From CALXCT01 sp964422185 (GTDB lineage Bacteria; Bacillota; Clostridia; Oscillospirales; Oscillospiraceae), in the NCBI GenBank assembly GCA_964422185.1, contig CAYRAG010000008.1, positions 1 to 49,386 of the forward strand: a stretch of DNA of 49,386 nt. Direction: 5' to 3'. Below the pieces are notes generated by a model. It worked only from the letters and a program-made list of their open reading frames with translations, did no database searches and was not told the DNA's origin. Shown piece after piece: positions 41,793 to 49,386 of this stretch. A program made the position numbers and the translations under genes. Each line of letters begins with the position of its first letter. The stretch's first letter is position 1.

Positions 41793-42206
41793 ATGGTTAG
41801 AGTTATCATGGGGAAAAAGGGCTCCGGCAAGACGAAGCAGCTCATCGAGATGATCAACGACGCCGCGGCTACGGAGCACGGCAATGTGGTCTGCATCGAA
41901 CAGGGCACCAAACTGACCTATGACATTCACTACAGGATTCGTCTGGTCGAGGCAGGCGACTATGACCTTGACAGCTTTACGGCGCTGCGTGGCTTCGTCA
42001 GCGGGCTTTACGCGGGCAATTACGATATTACCTATGTCTTTATCGACAGTCTGTGCAAGATTATCCCCAGTGAGGTAAACGATGAGGTCGCGGCTTTCCT
42101 GGACTGGCTGAACGATTTCTCCGAGAAGCACGGGATCAAGTTCACCGTCACCATCAGCGCGGATGAGGCGGAGGCGCCGGAGGGCGTGAGGAAGTACTTC
42201 GCCTGA
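41793..42206 (+). CDS. Small P-loop NTPase-like protein of unknown function
   Basis: 137 residues. Walker A is GKKGSGKT at residues 7-14; a Walker B-like strand is ITYVFIDSL near 80. It is too short for a full kinase or ABC domain. Clostridial homologues are often labelled only as ATP-binding or PilT-like proteins. AAAGGAG precedes the ATG. It stands alone between pgi and a convergent homocysteine methyltransferase gene. No signal or membrane segments. Function unknown. Confidence 0.8.
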   Translation: MVRVIMGKKGSGKTKQLIEMINDAAATEHGNVVCIEQGTKLTYDIHYRIRLVEAGDYDLDSFTALRGFVSGLYAGNYDITYVFIDSLCKIIPSEVNDEVAAFLDWLNDFSEKHGIKFTVTISADEAEAPEGVRKYFA

Positions 42207-42236
42207 CCGCGGCGGCAGGCCGGTTTGGACAGAGAA

Positions 42237-42280
42237 AAAGAGGGTTCTGAGGTGTGCGTTCGCACTTCAGAACCCTCTTT
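42237..42280. terminator. Bidirectional terminator between P-loop and methyltransferase genes
   Basis: AAAGAGGGTTCTGA pairs with TCAGAACCCTCTTT around an inner imperfect stem. T-runs are present on both sides (TTT on plus, TTTTT on minus). Confidence 0.87.
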
Positions 42281-42302
42281 GTGTTTCCCCTGCGCCGGGC
42301 TT

Positions 42303-43142
42303 CTAGTCCAGCAGTGCCTTCAGCGCCCGGATATAGCCGGCGTCGCTGCCGCAGCAGCCGCCCACATAGCGCACAAGCTCCAGGGCGGGCGCCACCTGGG
42401 CGGCGAAAGTCTCCGCGTCCACCGCGCCGCCGGAGCCGCCCGCGGCGGGCAGTCCCGCGTTGGGCTTGAAGATCAGGGGCAGCGCGGTGCACTGGGCGAA
42501 CTCCCGGATAATGGGCAGCGCCAGATCCGGCCCCAGCGAGCAGTTCATGCCGATGGCGTCCGCGCCAAGCGCCTCCAGGTCGGCGGCGATGTCAGCCACC
42601 GCGTTGCCCATCATGGTGCGGCCGCCCCGGTCAAAGGTCATGGAGCAGAAGACCGGCAGATCGAACTGTTTCGCCGCCCGTGCGGCGGTCTTCAGCATCT
42701 CCAGATCCATGAAAGTCTCCAGGAAGAGCAGATCCGCGCCCGCGGAGACACCGGCGTCGAAGATCTCCGTGTAGATCTCCCCGACCTCCTCTTCCGTCAG
42801 ATCACCGAACGGCTCCATCATCTCCGACAGCGGCCCGGCGTCCAGCGCCACTTTGGCTCCGGTGCCGGCGACCGCCTGCCGCGCCGCGTTCACCCCGGCC
42901 CGGATGACCTCCGCGGTCTGATAATCCGAGGATCGCTCGACAGAGGGGCCGTTGGCGCCGAATGTGTTGGCGCAGATGATCCGGGATCCCGCCTCCACAT
43001 ATTCCCGGCCCACCTGGACGACCAGATCCGGGTGATCGAGATTGTACTTCCAGACCGGATCCCGGGGGATTCCCCGCTCCTCGGCCAGTGTCCACAGACG
43101 GGTGCCGATGGCACCGTCCAGCAGCGTGATGTCCCCTTTCAC
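42303..43142 (-). CDS. Homocysteine S-methyltransferase family protein
   Basis: 279 residues, the stand-alone homocysteine-binding barrel. LLDGAIGTRLW, ICANTFGANG and GMNCSLGP line the barrel; the zinc cysteines are in NCS and the terminal GGCCG. It transfers a methyl group to homocysteine, from S-methylmethionine or from a separate corrinoid protein; the donor is not encoded nearby. The GTG at 43142 has AAGGAGG 8 bases upstream. It is 64 bases downstream of the MATE gene, so possibly co-transcribed. Confidence 0.9.
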   Translation of the reverse strand: MKGDITLLDGAIGTRLWTLAEERGIPRDPVWKYNLDHPDLVVQVGREYVEAGSRIICANTFGANGPSVERSSDYQTAEVIRAGVNAARQAVAGTGAKVALDAGPLSEMMEPFGDLTEEEVGEIYTEIFDAGVSAGADLLFLETFMDLEMLKTAARAAKQFDLPVFCSMTFDRGGRTMMGNAVADIAADLEALGADAIGMNCSLGPDLALPIIREFAQCTALPLIFKPNAGLPAAGGSGGAVDAETFAAQVAPALELVRYVGGCCGSDAGYIRALKALLD

Positions 43143-43206
43143 GGGGCATGCCTCCTTCCCGCTCCGCGTGATTGCGGGGCGTGTGTTTTTACAGGATGCG
43201 CACTCG

Positions 43207-44535
43207 TCAGTTCAGCACCCGCTTTTCCGCCCATTTGCCGCGGAAGAACCGGACGGAGTAGACGACGGATCGGACGGCCCAGTCGGCGAACATGCCGAGC
43301 CAGACGCCAACGGGCCCGGAGTGAAACGCGTAGATGAGCAGGTAGCACAGGCCCACCCGGAAGATCCACATGGACAGGCTGGACACCAGCACGGCGAAGC
43401 CCACATCGCCGGCGGCTTTCATGCCGTTGACCGGAAGAAACGCCATGGGCCAGAGGACGGGCTTGAAGATGCTGATGAGGAGCATCAGGGAGCAGGTGAG
43501 CGCGGCGGCCTCCGGCTCCATATTGGAGATCCGGGTGATGGGCGCGGTGAGGAAATAGATCGCCCAGTTGATGATCAGCATGGCGACGGCGCCCCACGCG
43601 GTGAGTTTCAGCGTGTACCGCCTGGCCTCGTCCAGGCGCCCGGCGCCCATGCACTGCCCCACGACCGTGAGCATGCCCACGCCGATGGCCATGGACGGCA
43701 TGCTGGTGAGCAGCTCCAGGGAGGCCGTGACCGACTGGGCGGCGATCTCCGTGGTGGACAGGGTGGAGACGGCGCTCTGTACCGCCAGTTTGCCGAAGTG
43801 GAACAGGCCGTTCTCCAGGCCGGTGGGGATGCCGATTTTCAGCACCAGCGCAATCGTGGCGATCTCCGGCCGGATGGTGTGATAGGGCCCGATGGGCAGT
43901 GGATAGCCCGGCCGCCTCTGGATGACCAGAAGCACGACGCAGGCGGCGACACGGGAGAGCAGGGTGGACACCGCCGCGCCCCCGACGCCCCAGCCGAGGA
44001 TAAAGATGGCAATGTAGTTGCCGCCGATATTCATCAGGTTGCTGCAAAACGAGATGACCATGGGCAGCCTGGAGTTGCCCGTCGTCCGGCACAGCGCCGC
44101 GCTGGCGTTGTAGACGCCCAGAAAGGGATAGGACACCGCCGTGACGAAGAAGTAGGTCAGGGCGGACGCCATGACCTCCGGCTCCACCCGGCCGAAGATC
44201 AGGGAGAGCAGAGGCCGGCGCAGCAGCAGGCACACCGCCATGACCGCGGAGGAGAGCACCAGCATGGACAGCAGAACCTGCCGGCCGGCATTGCCGGCGC
44301 CCCGGAGATCCTTTCTGCCCAGGTACTGGGAGCAGATAATGCATCCGCCGGTGGCCAGGGCGGTGAAAATGTTCAGAACCAGATTGTTGATCGTGTCCAC
44401 CAGCGCAACCCCGGAGACGGCGGCGGAGCCCAGCGTGGCGACCATCAGGGTATCCACGGTGCCGATGAGCGTGGTGAGCGTCTGTTCAATGACGAGCGGG
44501 ATCATCAGCGCGGCCAGATCCCGATTGGAAAACAC
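43207..44535 (-). CDS. MATE family efflux transporter
   Basis: 442 residues with twelve predicted transmembrane segments in two related halves (FSNRDLAALMIPLVIEQTL at the start). Conserved MATE features include GTVDTLMVATLG, NIGGNYIAIFILGWGVGGAA and MAIGVGMLTVVGQCMGAG. It exports cationic or drug-like compounds using a Na+ or H+ gradient; the substrate is unknown. The GTG at 44535 has only a weak GGGGGCG upstream, so the start is less certain. Confidence 0.9.
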   Translation of the reverse strand: MFSNRDLAALMIPLVIEQTLTTLIGTVDTLMVATLGSAAVSGVALVDTINNLVLNIFTALATGGCIICSQYLGRKDLRGAGNAGRQVLLSMLVLSSAVMAVCLLLRRPLLSLIFGRVEPEVMASALTYFFVTAVSYPFLGVYNASAALCRTTGNSRLPMVISFCSNLMNIGGNYIAIFILGWGVGGAAVSTLLSRVAACVVLLVIQRRPGYPLPIGPYHTIRPEIATIALVLKIGIPTGLENGLFHFGKLAVQSAVSTLSTTEIAAQSVTASLELLTSMPSMAIGVGMLTVVGQCMGAGRLDEARRYTLKLTAWGAVAMLIINWAIYFLTAPITRISNMEPEAAALTCSLMLLISIFKPVLWPMAFLPVNGMKAAGDVGFAVLVSSLSMWIFRVGLCYLLIYAFHSGPVGVWLGMFADWAVRSVVYSVRFFRGKWAEKRVLN

Positions 44536-44651
44536 CGTGTATTCGCCCCCTGGAATTTGCCGGCCGCGGGCGCTTCACGCACGGCCCGGCGGAAAGGATG
44601 AGAAGATGGCGCGTCCCGCGGCGCACGAAAAAGCGGGAGAGACAATGCAGG

Positions 44652-44706
44652 AAAAAGGGACCCGCACCGGGGGGATGCGGACGCATCCCGCCCAATGCGA
44701 GTCCCT
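44652..44706 (-). terminator. Terminator of pta
   Basis: AGGGAC-GCA (from 44656) pairs with TGC-GTCCCT (to 44706), with an inner GGGATGCG/CGCATCCC stem. The minus-strand reading ends in TTTTT. Confidence 0.8.
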
Positions 44707-44771
44707 GCGTTTCAGCTGTGAAGCACAAGCTGGTATTTTCCTCAGCGGAGATTCACATTGCCCCCCGGAAA

Positions 44772-45779
44772 TCAGCCGAAGTTATAGACAGGAGGCACAC
44801 CCACACACTGCGTGGCGGTGACGATGGCCATCTTGTAGACCTCGTCGGAGTTGCAGCCGCGGCTCAGGTCGTTGATGGGGGCGTTCAGGCCAAGCAGGAT
44901 GGGGCCGACGGCCTCGAAGTTGCCCAGACGCTGGGCGATCTTGTAGCCGATATTGCCGGCGTTGATGTCGGGGAAGATGAATGTGTTGGCACGGCCGGCC
45001 ACGGGGCCCTCGATCTTCTTGGTGCGGGCGACCACGGGGGACACGGCGGCGTCGAACTGGAACTCGCCGTCAATCTTCAGGTCGGGACGATACTTCTGCG
45101 CCTTGGCGCAGGCGTTGCGCACCTTGTCCACATCCTCGCCGAAGCCGGAGCCGTGGGTGGAGTAGGACAGGAATGCGATGCGGGGATCAATGCCGAACAC
45201 GCTGGCGAGGTTCGCCACCTGGATGGCGATGATGGCCAGCTCGTCCTCTGTGGGATGGATGTTGATGGCGCAGTCGCCCATCAGGATGGTCTCGCTCTGG
45301 CCAAACGCGGCGGGACGATTCAGAACGAACGCGGAGGAAACCATTCTCGCACCGGGACGGGTCTTAATCAGCTGCAGAGCGGGACGGACGGTGTCGGCGG
45401 TCGTGTAGGTGGCGCCGCCCAGCAGGCAGTCGGCCAGGCCCATGGCAATCAGCATGGTGCCGAAGTAGTTGCCCTGCTTGAGCAGGCTGGCGCACTGCTC
45501 GCGATCCATTTTGCCGTTGCGCAGTTCCACCATCTTGTCAATCATGGCGTCCATGTCCGCGTAGTTCTCAGGATCGTAGATTTCCACGCCGTCAATGCGC
45601 AGGCCGTGCTCGCCCGCGATGGCCTTAATCTCTTCCTCATTGCCTACCAGAACGACTTTCACAAAGCCGCGGGCATTCAGCTGAGCCGTCGCTTCCAGGA
45701 TGCGGACATCATTGCCCTCGGTAAAGACAATTTTCTTGCGCGGATATTTCTTCAGATTGGCAATCAGTTCTTCAAACAT
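44772..45779 (-). CDS. pta: Phosphate acetyltransferase
   Basis: 335 residues, the short class without a regulatory N-terminus. It converts acetyl-CoA and phosphate to acetyl phosphate. Conserved sequence: IVFTEGNDVRILEAT, GMLIAMGLADCLLGGATYTTADTVRPALQ (in part), FLSYSTHGSG and VAGRANTFIFPDINAGNIGYK. The ATG at 45779 follows GGAGGG; another ATG 15 bases upstream overlaps that site. No ackA is adjacent. It provides ATP-yielding acetate formation from the acetyl-CoA made by PFOR. Confidence 0.96.
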   Translation of the reverse strand: MFEELIANLKKYPRKKIVFTEGNDVRILEATAQLNARGFVKVVLVGNEEEIKAIAGEHGLRIDGVEIYDPENYADMDAMIDKMVELRNGKMDREQCASLLKQGNYFGTMLIAMGLADCLLGGATYTTADTVRPALQLIKTRPGARMVSSAFVLNRPAAFGQSETILMGDCAINIHPTEDELAIIAIQVANLASVFGIDPRIAFLSYSTHGSGFGEDVDKVRNACAKAQKYRPDLKIDGEFQFDAAVSPVVARTKKIEGPVAGRANTFIFPDINAGNIGYKIAQRLGNFEAVGPILLGLNAPINDLSRGCNSDEVYKMAIVTATQCVGVPPVYNFG

Positions 45780-45847
45780 CTTAAGTCCCTCCATATGTGT
45801 GTATATAGTTTTCCAAGCCGAACCTGTCCATCTGGCATGTGTGCACT

Positions 45848-45876
45848 AATATAACACTTTTTCCCCGGGATTGCAA
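45848..45876 (-). promoter_or_regulatory. Promoter of pta
   Basis: On the minus strand TTGCAA, 17-base spacer, TATATT, giving a leader of about 60 bases. Confidence 0.75.
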
Positions 45877-45980
45877 TAGACCTCTCGGTGAAATTCAGAG
45901 GAATTCGCAACAAAAAATCCCGGCTGCGGGGAAGAGGGATCCCGGACGCGCCGGACGGACTCCCGCCGCCGGACAAAATA

Positions 45981-46013
45981 AAAATGCCTGACTTCAGAGA
46001 AATCAGGCATTTT
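45981..46013 (-). terminator. Terminator of the tRNA operon
   Basis: AAAATGCCTGA (45981-45991) pairs with TCAGGCATTTT (46003-46013); on the minus strand a T-rich run follows, directly after tRNA-Val. Confidence 0.88.
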
Positions 46014-46014
46014 C

Positions 46015-46091
46015 TGGTGGAGACTGCTGGACTCGAACCAGTGACCTCCTGCGTGTGAAGCAGGCGCTCTAACCAGCTGAGCTAAGCCTCC
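46015..46091 (-). tRNA. tRNA-Val (CAC)
   Basis: 77 bases including an encoded CCA. Acceptor GGAGGCT pairs with AGTCTCC; the anticodon stem CCTGC/GCAGG holds loop TTCACAC with anticodon CAC; T-loop TTCGAGT. Third tRNA of the operon. Confidence 0.95.
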
Positions 46092-46120
46092 CTCCTGACG
46101 GGAGCGATTCCGTCCCATCA

Positions 46121-46195
46121 TGGTGACGCGTACGGGAATCGAACCCGTGTTACCGCCGTGAAAGGGCGGTGTCTTAGCCGCTTGACCAACGCGCC
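46121..46195 (-). tRNA. tRNA-Glu (TTC)
   Basis: 75 bases with encoded CCA. Acceptor GGCGCGT pairs with ACGCGTC; the anticodon stem CCGCC/GGCGG holds loop CTTTCAC with anticodon TTC; T-loop TTCGATT. Confidence 0.95.
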
Positions 46196-46216
46196 AAGGG
46201 CTTGGTCTGGAGACCA

Positions 46217-46293
46217 TGGTAGCGGCAATGTGATTCGAACACATGACACTCCGGGTATGAACCGAATGCTCTAGCCAACTGAGCTATGCCGCC
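46217..46293 (-). tRNA. tRNA-Met (CAT)
   Basis: 77 bases with encoded CCA. Acceptor GGCGGCA/TGCCGCT; anticodon loop TTCATAC with anticodon CAT. The paired first base argues against initiator tRNA; an Ile tRNA with modified C34 cannot be fully excluded. Confidence 0.9.
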
Positions 46294-46327
46294 GTACAGA
46301 GAAGGGTTCCCCAGCAGGGCAAGCCAT

Positions 46328-46356
46328 ATTATAGCCGGGTTGCCCCTGCTTGTCAA
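46328..46356 (-). promoter_or_regulatory. Perfect promoter of tRNA Met-Glu-Val operon
   Basis: On the minus strand TTGACA, 17-base spacer, TATAAT, about 35 bases upstream of tRNA-Met. Confidence 0.92.
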
Positions 46357-46409
46357 CTTTTTTCTTTCCGTGCGGCGCCGCGCATCGGCGCCCGCGGGGC
46401 GGTGAGCGC

Positions 46410-46434
46410 CCGGGATCCCGGCGCGGGATCCCGG
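46410..46434. terminator. Hairpin downstream of DUF1836 gene
   Basis: CCGGGATCCCG, GCG, CGGGATCCCGG: an 11-bp perfect stem, without a T-run. It may end the prmA operon. Confidence 0.45.
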
Positions 46435-46476
46435 GGAGGACGCGCACTTCGGAAGAGCGATCTCCGCCGGCGCACC

Positions 46477-47019
46477 CTATTTGCCCTTGCTCTTTTTCGG
46501 CTCCTCCTGCTCCGGCGCGTTCTTCCGCAGCAGATCCAGCACCCTGGTGCACGCCAGCTGATCCGCATAGCTGCGCAGCGCCAGCTTCAGCGCCAGGTCG
46601 GCCAGTTCCGCCTCGCTGTTCTCCGCGCCGCGCATCCGCTGCGCGGTCTCGCTCAGCGCCTCGTCCAGGGCGGAGCAGAACCGCTCGTAGAACTCTTTCG
46701 GGTTCCTGTCCGGGTCGGTGGCGGCCAGCAGCGCTTTCACATCCTTCACGGTCAGCACCCGCTTCATGGCGCAGATGGCGGTGAGGTAGGCGAGATGCTC
46801 CGCCCGGTACCGCTTGCCGTCCGCCCGGGGCAGCAGGCCGTCCTTGATGTAGTTGTTTACCATGGCGGAGGTCAGACTCTCGCCCTCCCGGAACTGTGTG
46901 AGCTGCCGGGGCATATACGAGATCACCTGATCCATGTACAGCGCCAGATCCGGGAACTCCTCCCAGGATACCGGCCTGTCCTCTGCTATATGACGGCATA
47001 GTTCTTCCCAGTCGTCCAT
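46477..47019 (-). CDS. DUF1836 domain-containing protein
   Basis: 180 residues. The DUF1836 pattern is a helix-rich DNA-binding-like region with LTQFREGESLTSAMVNNYIKDGLL (split across two helices) and KRYRAEHLAYLTAICAMKRVL, resembling MerR-type winged helices. The C-terminus is lysine-rich. Probably a regulator; targets unknown. The ATG at 47019 has GGGAG upstream. Last gene of an operon after prmA and the phosphoesterase (54 bases after the latter). Confidence 0.85.
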   Translation of the reverse strand: MDDWEELCRHIAEDRPVSWEEFPDLALYMDQVISYMPRQLTQFREGESLTSAMVNNYIKDGLLPRADGKRYRAEHLAYLTAICAMKRVLTVKDVKALLAATDPDRNPKEFYERFCSALDEALSETAQRMRGAENSEAELADLALKLALRSYADQLACTRVLDLLRKNAPEQEEPKKSKGK

Positions 47020-47072
47020 GTGCTCGCACTCCCATCGTATCAGAATCAAATCCCGCGGTACGCCGCGCGGGT

Positions 47073-48212
47073 TCAGTCCCGCTCCGTCTCCAGCGGGGAC
47101 AGCCGGCCCCGGTACCAGCCGGTGACGCCGTTCTTCTTCGCCAGCACGCCCCGGGAGGTCTGCTCCACAATGGACAGCCGGTCGCCGGCGGTCACCGGCA
47201 GCTCGTAGTCCGTGGCGTCCTCGCAGGGGGTGAACCGTTCGCCCGGTTTGTAGAGGTAGCGGGTGAGGATGTCCATCTCGTAGCCCGTCGCCACATGGCG
47301 GCAGCGGGAGAACTCCGGGCCGGGGGCCAGCACCTCCATGTCGTGCTCAATCCAGCGGATGTTCCTGGAGTGGGCGGAGGGCGCCTGGTCGTCCAGTGCG
47401 ACGGCCGTCGGCTTGCCGTCGTAGGACACCCAGGTGAAGTCCTCGGATCCGGCGCGGGGCAGAATCAGCGCGTTGAGCTGGCCGTCCAGCTTCAGAACAC
47501 AGCCCCCGTCAATGCTGATCAGATGCAGATCCCGGCGGATGATGGGGGCGGCGCTGGGGATGTCAGGGTCGTACAGGGTCACCGGCCAGTGCCCGACCAC
47601 GCACCACCGGCGGAAGTGAACCTCCCGCGGCAGGAAGTTGTCGTATTTCATGCATTTCCAGGCGGAGATGGTCTCGGGATGATCCTCGTCATCCACGCCG
47701 CCGTGGACGAAGATCAGCTCCGGGGATCGGACGACCGTGGGCAGATCCCGGAGAAAGGCCACCTCCTCGGGGAAGCTGCCCTGAAGCGCCTGGCGCAGCC
47801 GCGTCAGATCCTCCAGAGACTCCGCCCGGTCCACGCCCCGGAGGGCGCCCATCTGGAGCAGGGCGCTCCTGGGCCAGAGCCGGAGAAAGTGCAGGAAGAA
47901 CGGGTCGGCGGATCCGTCGCCCTGAATGAACTCGGGGATCAGATCGTCGCAGTTGCCCGCTACGGGATACACCGTGTGCGTGCGGCACAGATCCATGACG
48001 AAATGGAGGGTGTCCAGGCTGTAGTCCCCCTTTTCGATCATGTCGCCGTCCAGCACCAGGATGTCGTCCGCGGAAAAGTTTACTTTTTTCAGGAGTTTTT
48101 GGAGAAACGGGAGGTTGCCGTGAATGTCGCTGATGACGATGATCCGTCTGTCTTTGGGAAACTCCACATCCAGCACCCGGGGCGGGCGCGGACGGGGCTG
48201 CATATGTTCCAC
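47073..48212 (-). CDS. Calcineurin-like metallophosphoesterase
   Basis: 379 residues. The N-terminal two thirds hold the five metal motifs: SDIHGN, GDMIEKG, GNCDD, HGG and GHWPV. The C-terminal ~60 residues (YELPVTAGDRLSIVEQTSRG, KNGVTGWYRG) look like an SH3-type barrel. It hydrolyses a phosphoester; the relatives include diadenosine-tetraphosphatases and protein phosphatases, but the substrate is unknown. The GTG at 48212 has AAAGGAGG 8 bases upstream. It follows prmA by 33 bases in the same operon. Confidence 0.88.
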   Translation of the reverse strand: MEHMQPRPRPPRVLDVEFPKDRRIIVISDIHGNLPFLQKLLKKVNFSADDILVLDGDMIEKGDYSLDTLHFVMDLCRTHTVYPVAGNCDDLIPEFIQGDGSADPFFLHFLRLWPRSALLQMGALRGVDRAESLEDLTRLRQALQGSFPEEVAFLRDLPTVVRSPELIFVHGGVDDEDHPETISAWKCMKYDNFLPREVHFRRWCVVGHWPVTLYDPDIPSAAPIIRRDLHLISIDGGCVLKLDGQLNALILPRAGSEDFTWVSYDGKPTAVALDDQAPSAHSRNIRWIEHDMEVLAPGPEFSRCRHVATGYEMDILTRYLYKPGERFTPCEDATDYELPVTAGDRLSIVEQTSRGVLAKKNGVTGWYRGRLSPLETERD

Positions 48213-48245
48213 GGTCGAAACCTCCTTTCTCCGGGGCGGGCGCGG

Positions 48246-49190
48246 CTAACCGCGCTTCGCGGCCAGCGCGACCCAGCCGTTCTGTTCCCGCCGGCCGGTC
48301 ACGGTCAGGCCCGCGGCGGCCAGGGCGGCAGCCACCTCGCCGGCCCGGCTGTCGATGATCCCGGAACACAGAAAGGTGCCGTCCTCCGCCATCATGTCCG
48401 GCACTTTCCGGGCCAGGGGGATAATCACATCCGCCACGATATTGGCGAGGACGAGATCCCACGGCGTCCGGGCCAGTTCCGACGCCAGGGCGGTGTCAGA
48501 CAGGATATCGCCCGCGCGGACCCGGTACCGGTCTCTCCCGATGCCGTTCAGGGCGGCGTTCTCACAGGCCACATCCGCCGCTTTCGGGTCGATATCCACG
48601 GCGGCGGCCTCCGCCGCCCCCAGAACCAGGGCGGCGATGGACAGTATCCCGCTCCCGCAGCCGAGATCCAGAACCCGGCAGCCCGGTGTGATCAAATCCT
48701 CCAGACCCGCCAGACACAGCTGGGTGGAGGCGTGGGAGCCCGTGCCGAAAGTCAGGCCCGGATTCAGGTACACGCACACGCGGCCCTCGGGAACCGGCTC
48801 ATCCCGCAGCCAGTCCGGCACCACCAGGAGGCGCCGGCCCACCGGGACGGGCCGGTAGTACTTCTGCCAGCTGGTGGCCCAGTCGTTCTCCCGCAGCACC
48901 GCGGTGGTGTACGGCGCGGTCAGGCCCCGGGTGTATTCCGCCAGCTGCGCCCTCCCGGCCTCGTCGTCCGTGACATAGAACTTCACCCGGGCGGCGCCTT
49001 TCATCCGCTCCACCAGTTCGTCGTCCACATAGTCCCAGTACTGCCGGTTCTGCTCCAGAAACCGGCGGAAGTCCGCCTCGTCCTCAATAACCAGGCCGGT
49101 CATGCCGTTGGCCATCAGCAGGGTGGTCACCTGATCCAGCTGATCCGCCGTGGATTCCACCGTGACCTCCAGCCATTTGATCTCGTCCAT
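48246..49190 (-). CDS. prmA: Ribosomal protein L11 methyltransferase
   Basis: 314 residues. It methylates ribosomal protein L11 using SAM. An N-terminal substrate domain precedes the Rossmann fold with LDLGCGSGILSIAA, AVDIDPKA, and the catalytic-pocket DLVLANIVADVI. PGLTFGTGSHASTQ is the family signature. The ATG at 49190 has AGGAGG upstream; the longer frame would run through the promoter. First gene of the operon. Confidence 0.96.
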   Translation of the reverse strand: MDEIKWLEVTVESTADQLDQVTTLLMANGMTGLVIEDEADFRRFLEQNRQYWDYVDDELVERMKGAARVKFYVTDDEAGRAQLAEYTRGLTAPYTTAVLRENDWATSWQKYYRPVPVGRRLLVVPDWLRDEPVPEGRVCVYLNPGLTFGTGSHASTQLCLAGLEDLITPGCRVLDLGCGSGILSIAALVLGAAEAAAVDIDPKAADVACENAALNGIGRDRYRVRAGDILSDTALASELARTPWDLVLANIVADVIIPLARKVPDMMAEDGTFLCSGIIDSRAGEVAAALAAAGLTVTGRREQNGWVALAAKRG

Positions 49191-49221
49191 GGCCACCCCT
49201 CCTCCTGTCCGGCTCCCCCTC

Positions 49222-49250
49222 TTTTTATCATACATTCGGGCGGATTGCAA
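49222..49250 (-). promoter_or_regulatory. Possible promoter of prmA operon
   Basis: On the minus strand TTGCAA, 17-base spacer, TAAAAA. The -10 is weak. Confidence 0.45.
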
Positions 49251-49297
49251 TGCGCGGACGGGAAAAATCCGGCGCCGGGCCCGGAGAGAGAGAAAAC

Positions 49298-49331
49298 AAA
49301 AAAGGTACCTGCTCACCACAGATACCTTTTT
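49298..49331 (-). terminator. Terminator of tRNA-Gly
   Basis: AAAAAGGTA pairs with TACCTTTTT, 4 bases after the tRNA 3' end; on the minus strand it ends in TTTTTT. Confidence 0.88.
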
Positions 49332-49334
49332 GTC

Positions 49335-49386
49335 TGGAGCGAGTGACGAGGCTCGAACTCGCTACCTCCACCTTGGCAAGGTGGCG
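49335..49386 (-). tRNA. tRNA-Gly (GCC), cut by window end
   Basis: The 3' part of a tRNA with encoded CCA: 3' acceptor CACTCGC, T-loop TTCGAGC, anticodon stem CCACC/GGTGG with loop TTGCCAA (anticodon GCC). The 5' half lies beyond the window. Confidence 0.92.

Noticed and set aside
1..49386. CRISPR array, prophage or integrative element
   Set aside because: No regularly spaced repeats, integrase, phage structural or conjugation genes were seen; the ImmA-type pair alone is not enough.

Overview
The window looks like a chromosomal contig of a GC-rich anaerobic Firmicute, most likely a gut-type clostridium of the Oscillospirales. That placement is inferred from RNase Y, TypA, Pta, a single-chain pyruvate:ferredoxin oxidoreductase, DUF1836 and DUF5714 proteins, strong AGGAGG ribosome-binding sites and sigma-A promoters. 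Three 100-N blocks (1210-1309, 12216-12315, 28033-28132) are scaffold gaps of unknown true size, and each one cuts a gene or an intergenic control region.

Left third (about 1.3-20.2 kb): a tungsten (or molybdenum) enzyme locus. A rightward series runs LysR regulator, GlpA-like and GlpB-like flavoproteins, two MoeA proteins (one fused to a binding-protein-like domain), the tungstate ABC transporter TupABC, and a MoeB/ThiF adenylyltransferase. After a gap and an IS630-type transposase fragment, a leftward operon encodes a four-cluster ferredoxin subunit, a tungsten aldehyde:ferredoxin oxidoreductase (AOR), a MoaD-like sulfur carrier, and three NuoE/NuoF/NuoG-like subunits that form an NAD(P)H-linked flavin/iron-sulfur module. 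A second LysR gene is divergent from that operon. Together the genes cover metal uptake, metal insertion into pyranopterin, carrier sulfuration, the enzyme and its electron-transfer module. Notable details: TupA appears circularly permuted; the ferredoxin start codon is separated from its Shine-Dalgarno sequence by a perfect hairpin; and an internal terminator sits between the AOR and moaD genes.

Middle (20.2-34.3 kb): housekeeping genes (typA, yihY-like, pyrG) around two accessory units. The first is an operon of an old-yellow-enzyme-type flavoprotein, a DUF5714 protein and a radical SAM protein with an unusual cysteine spacing. The second is a DNA-damage-type cassette: dinB is encoded leftward, and an XRE repressor, an ImmA/IrrE metallopeptidase and a 92-residue protein are encoded rightward. 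The cassette is controlled by two near-consensus promoters that face each other and carry five copies of an 8-bp operator-like word. A secreted metallo-beta-lactamase-fold lipoprotein follows.

Right third (34.3-49.4 kb): central metabolism and housekeeping genes: nifJ (PFOR), rny, pgi, a P-loop orphan, a homocysteine methyltransferase, a MATE transporter, pta, a Met-Glu-Val tRNA operon, and the prmA / phosphoesterase / DUF1836 operon. The window ends inside a tRNA-Gly gene. PFOR and Pta make acetyl-CoA, reduced ferredoxin and acetyl phosphate, so reduced ferredoxin could link this part to the AOR module (inference).
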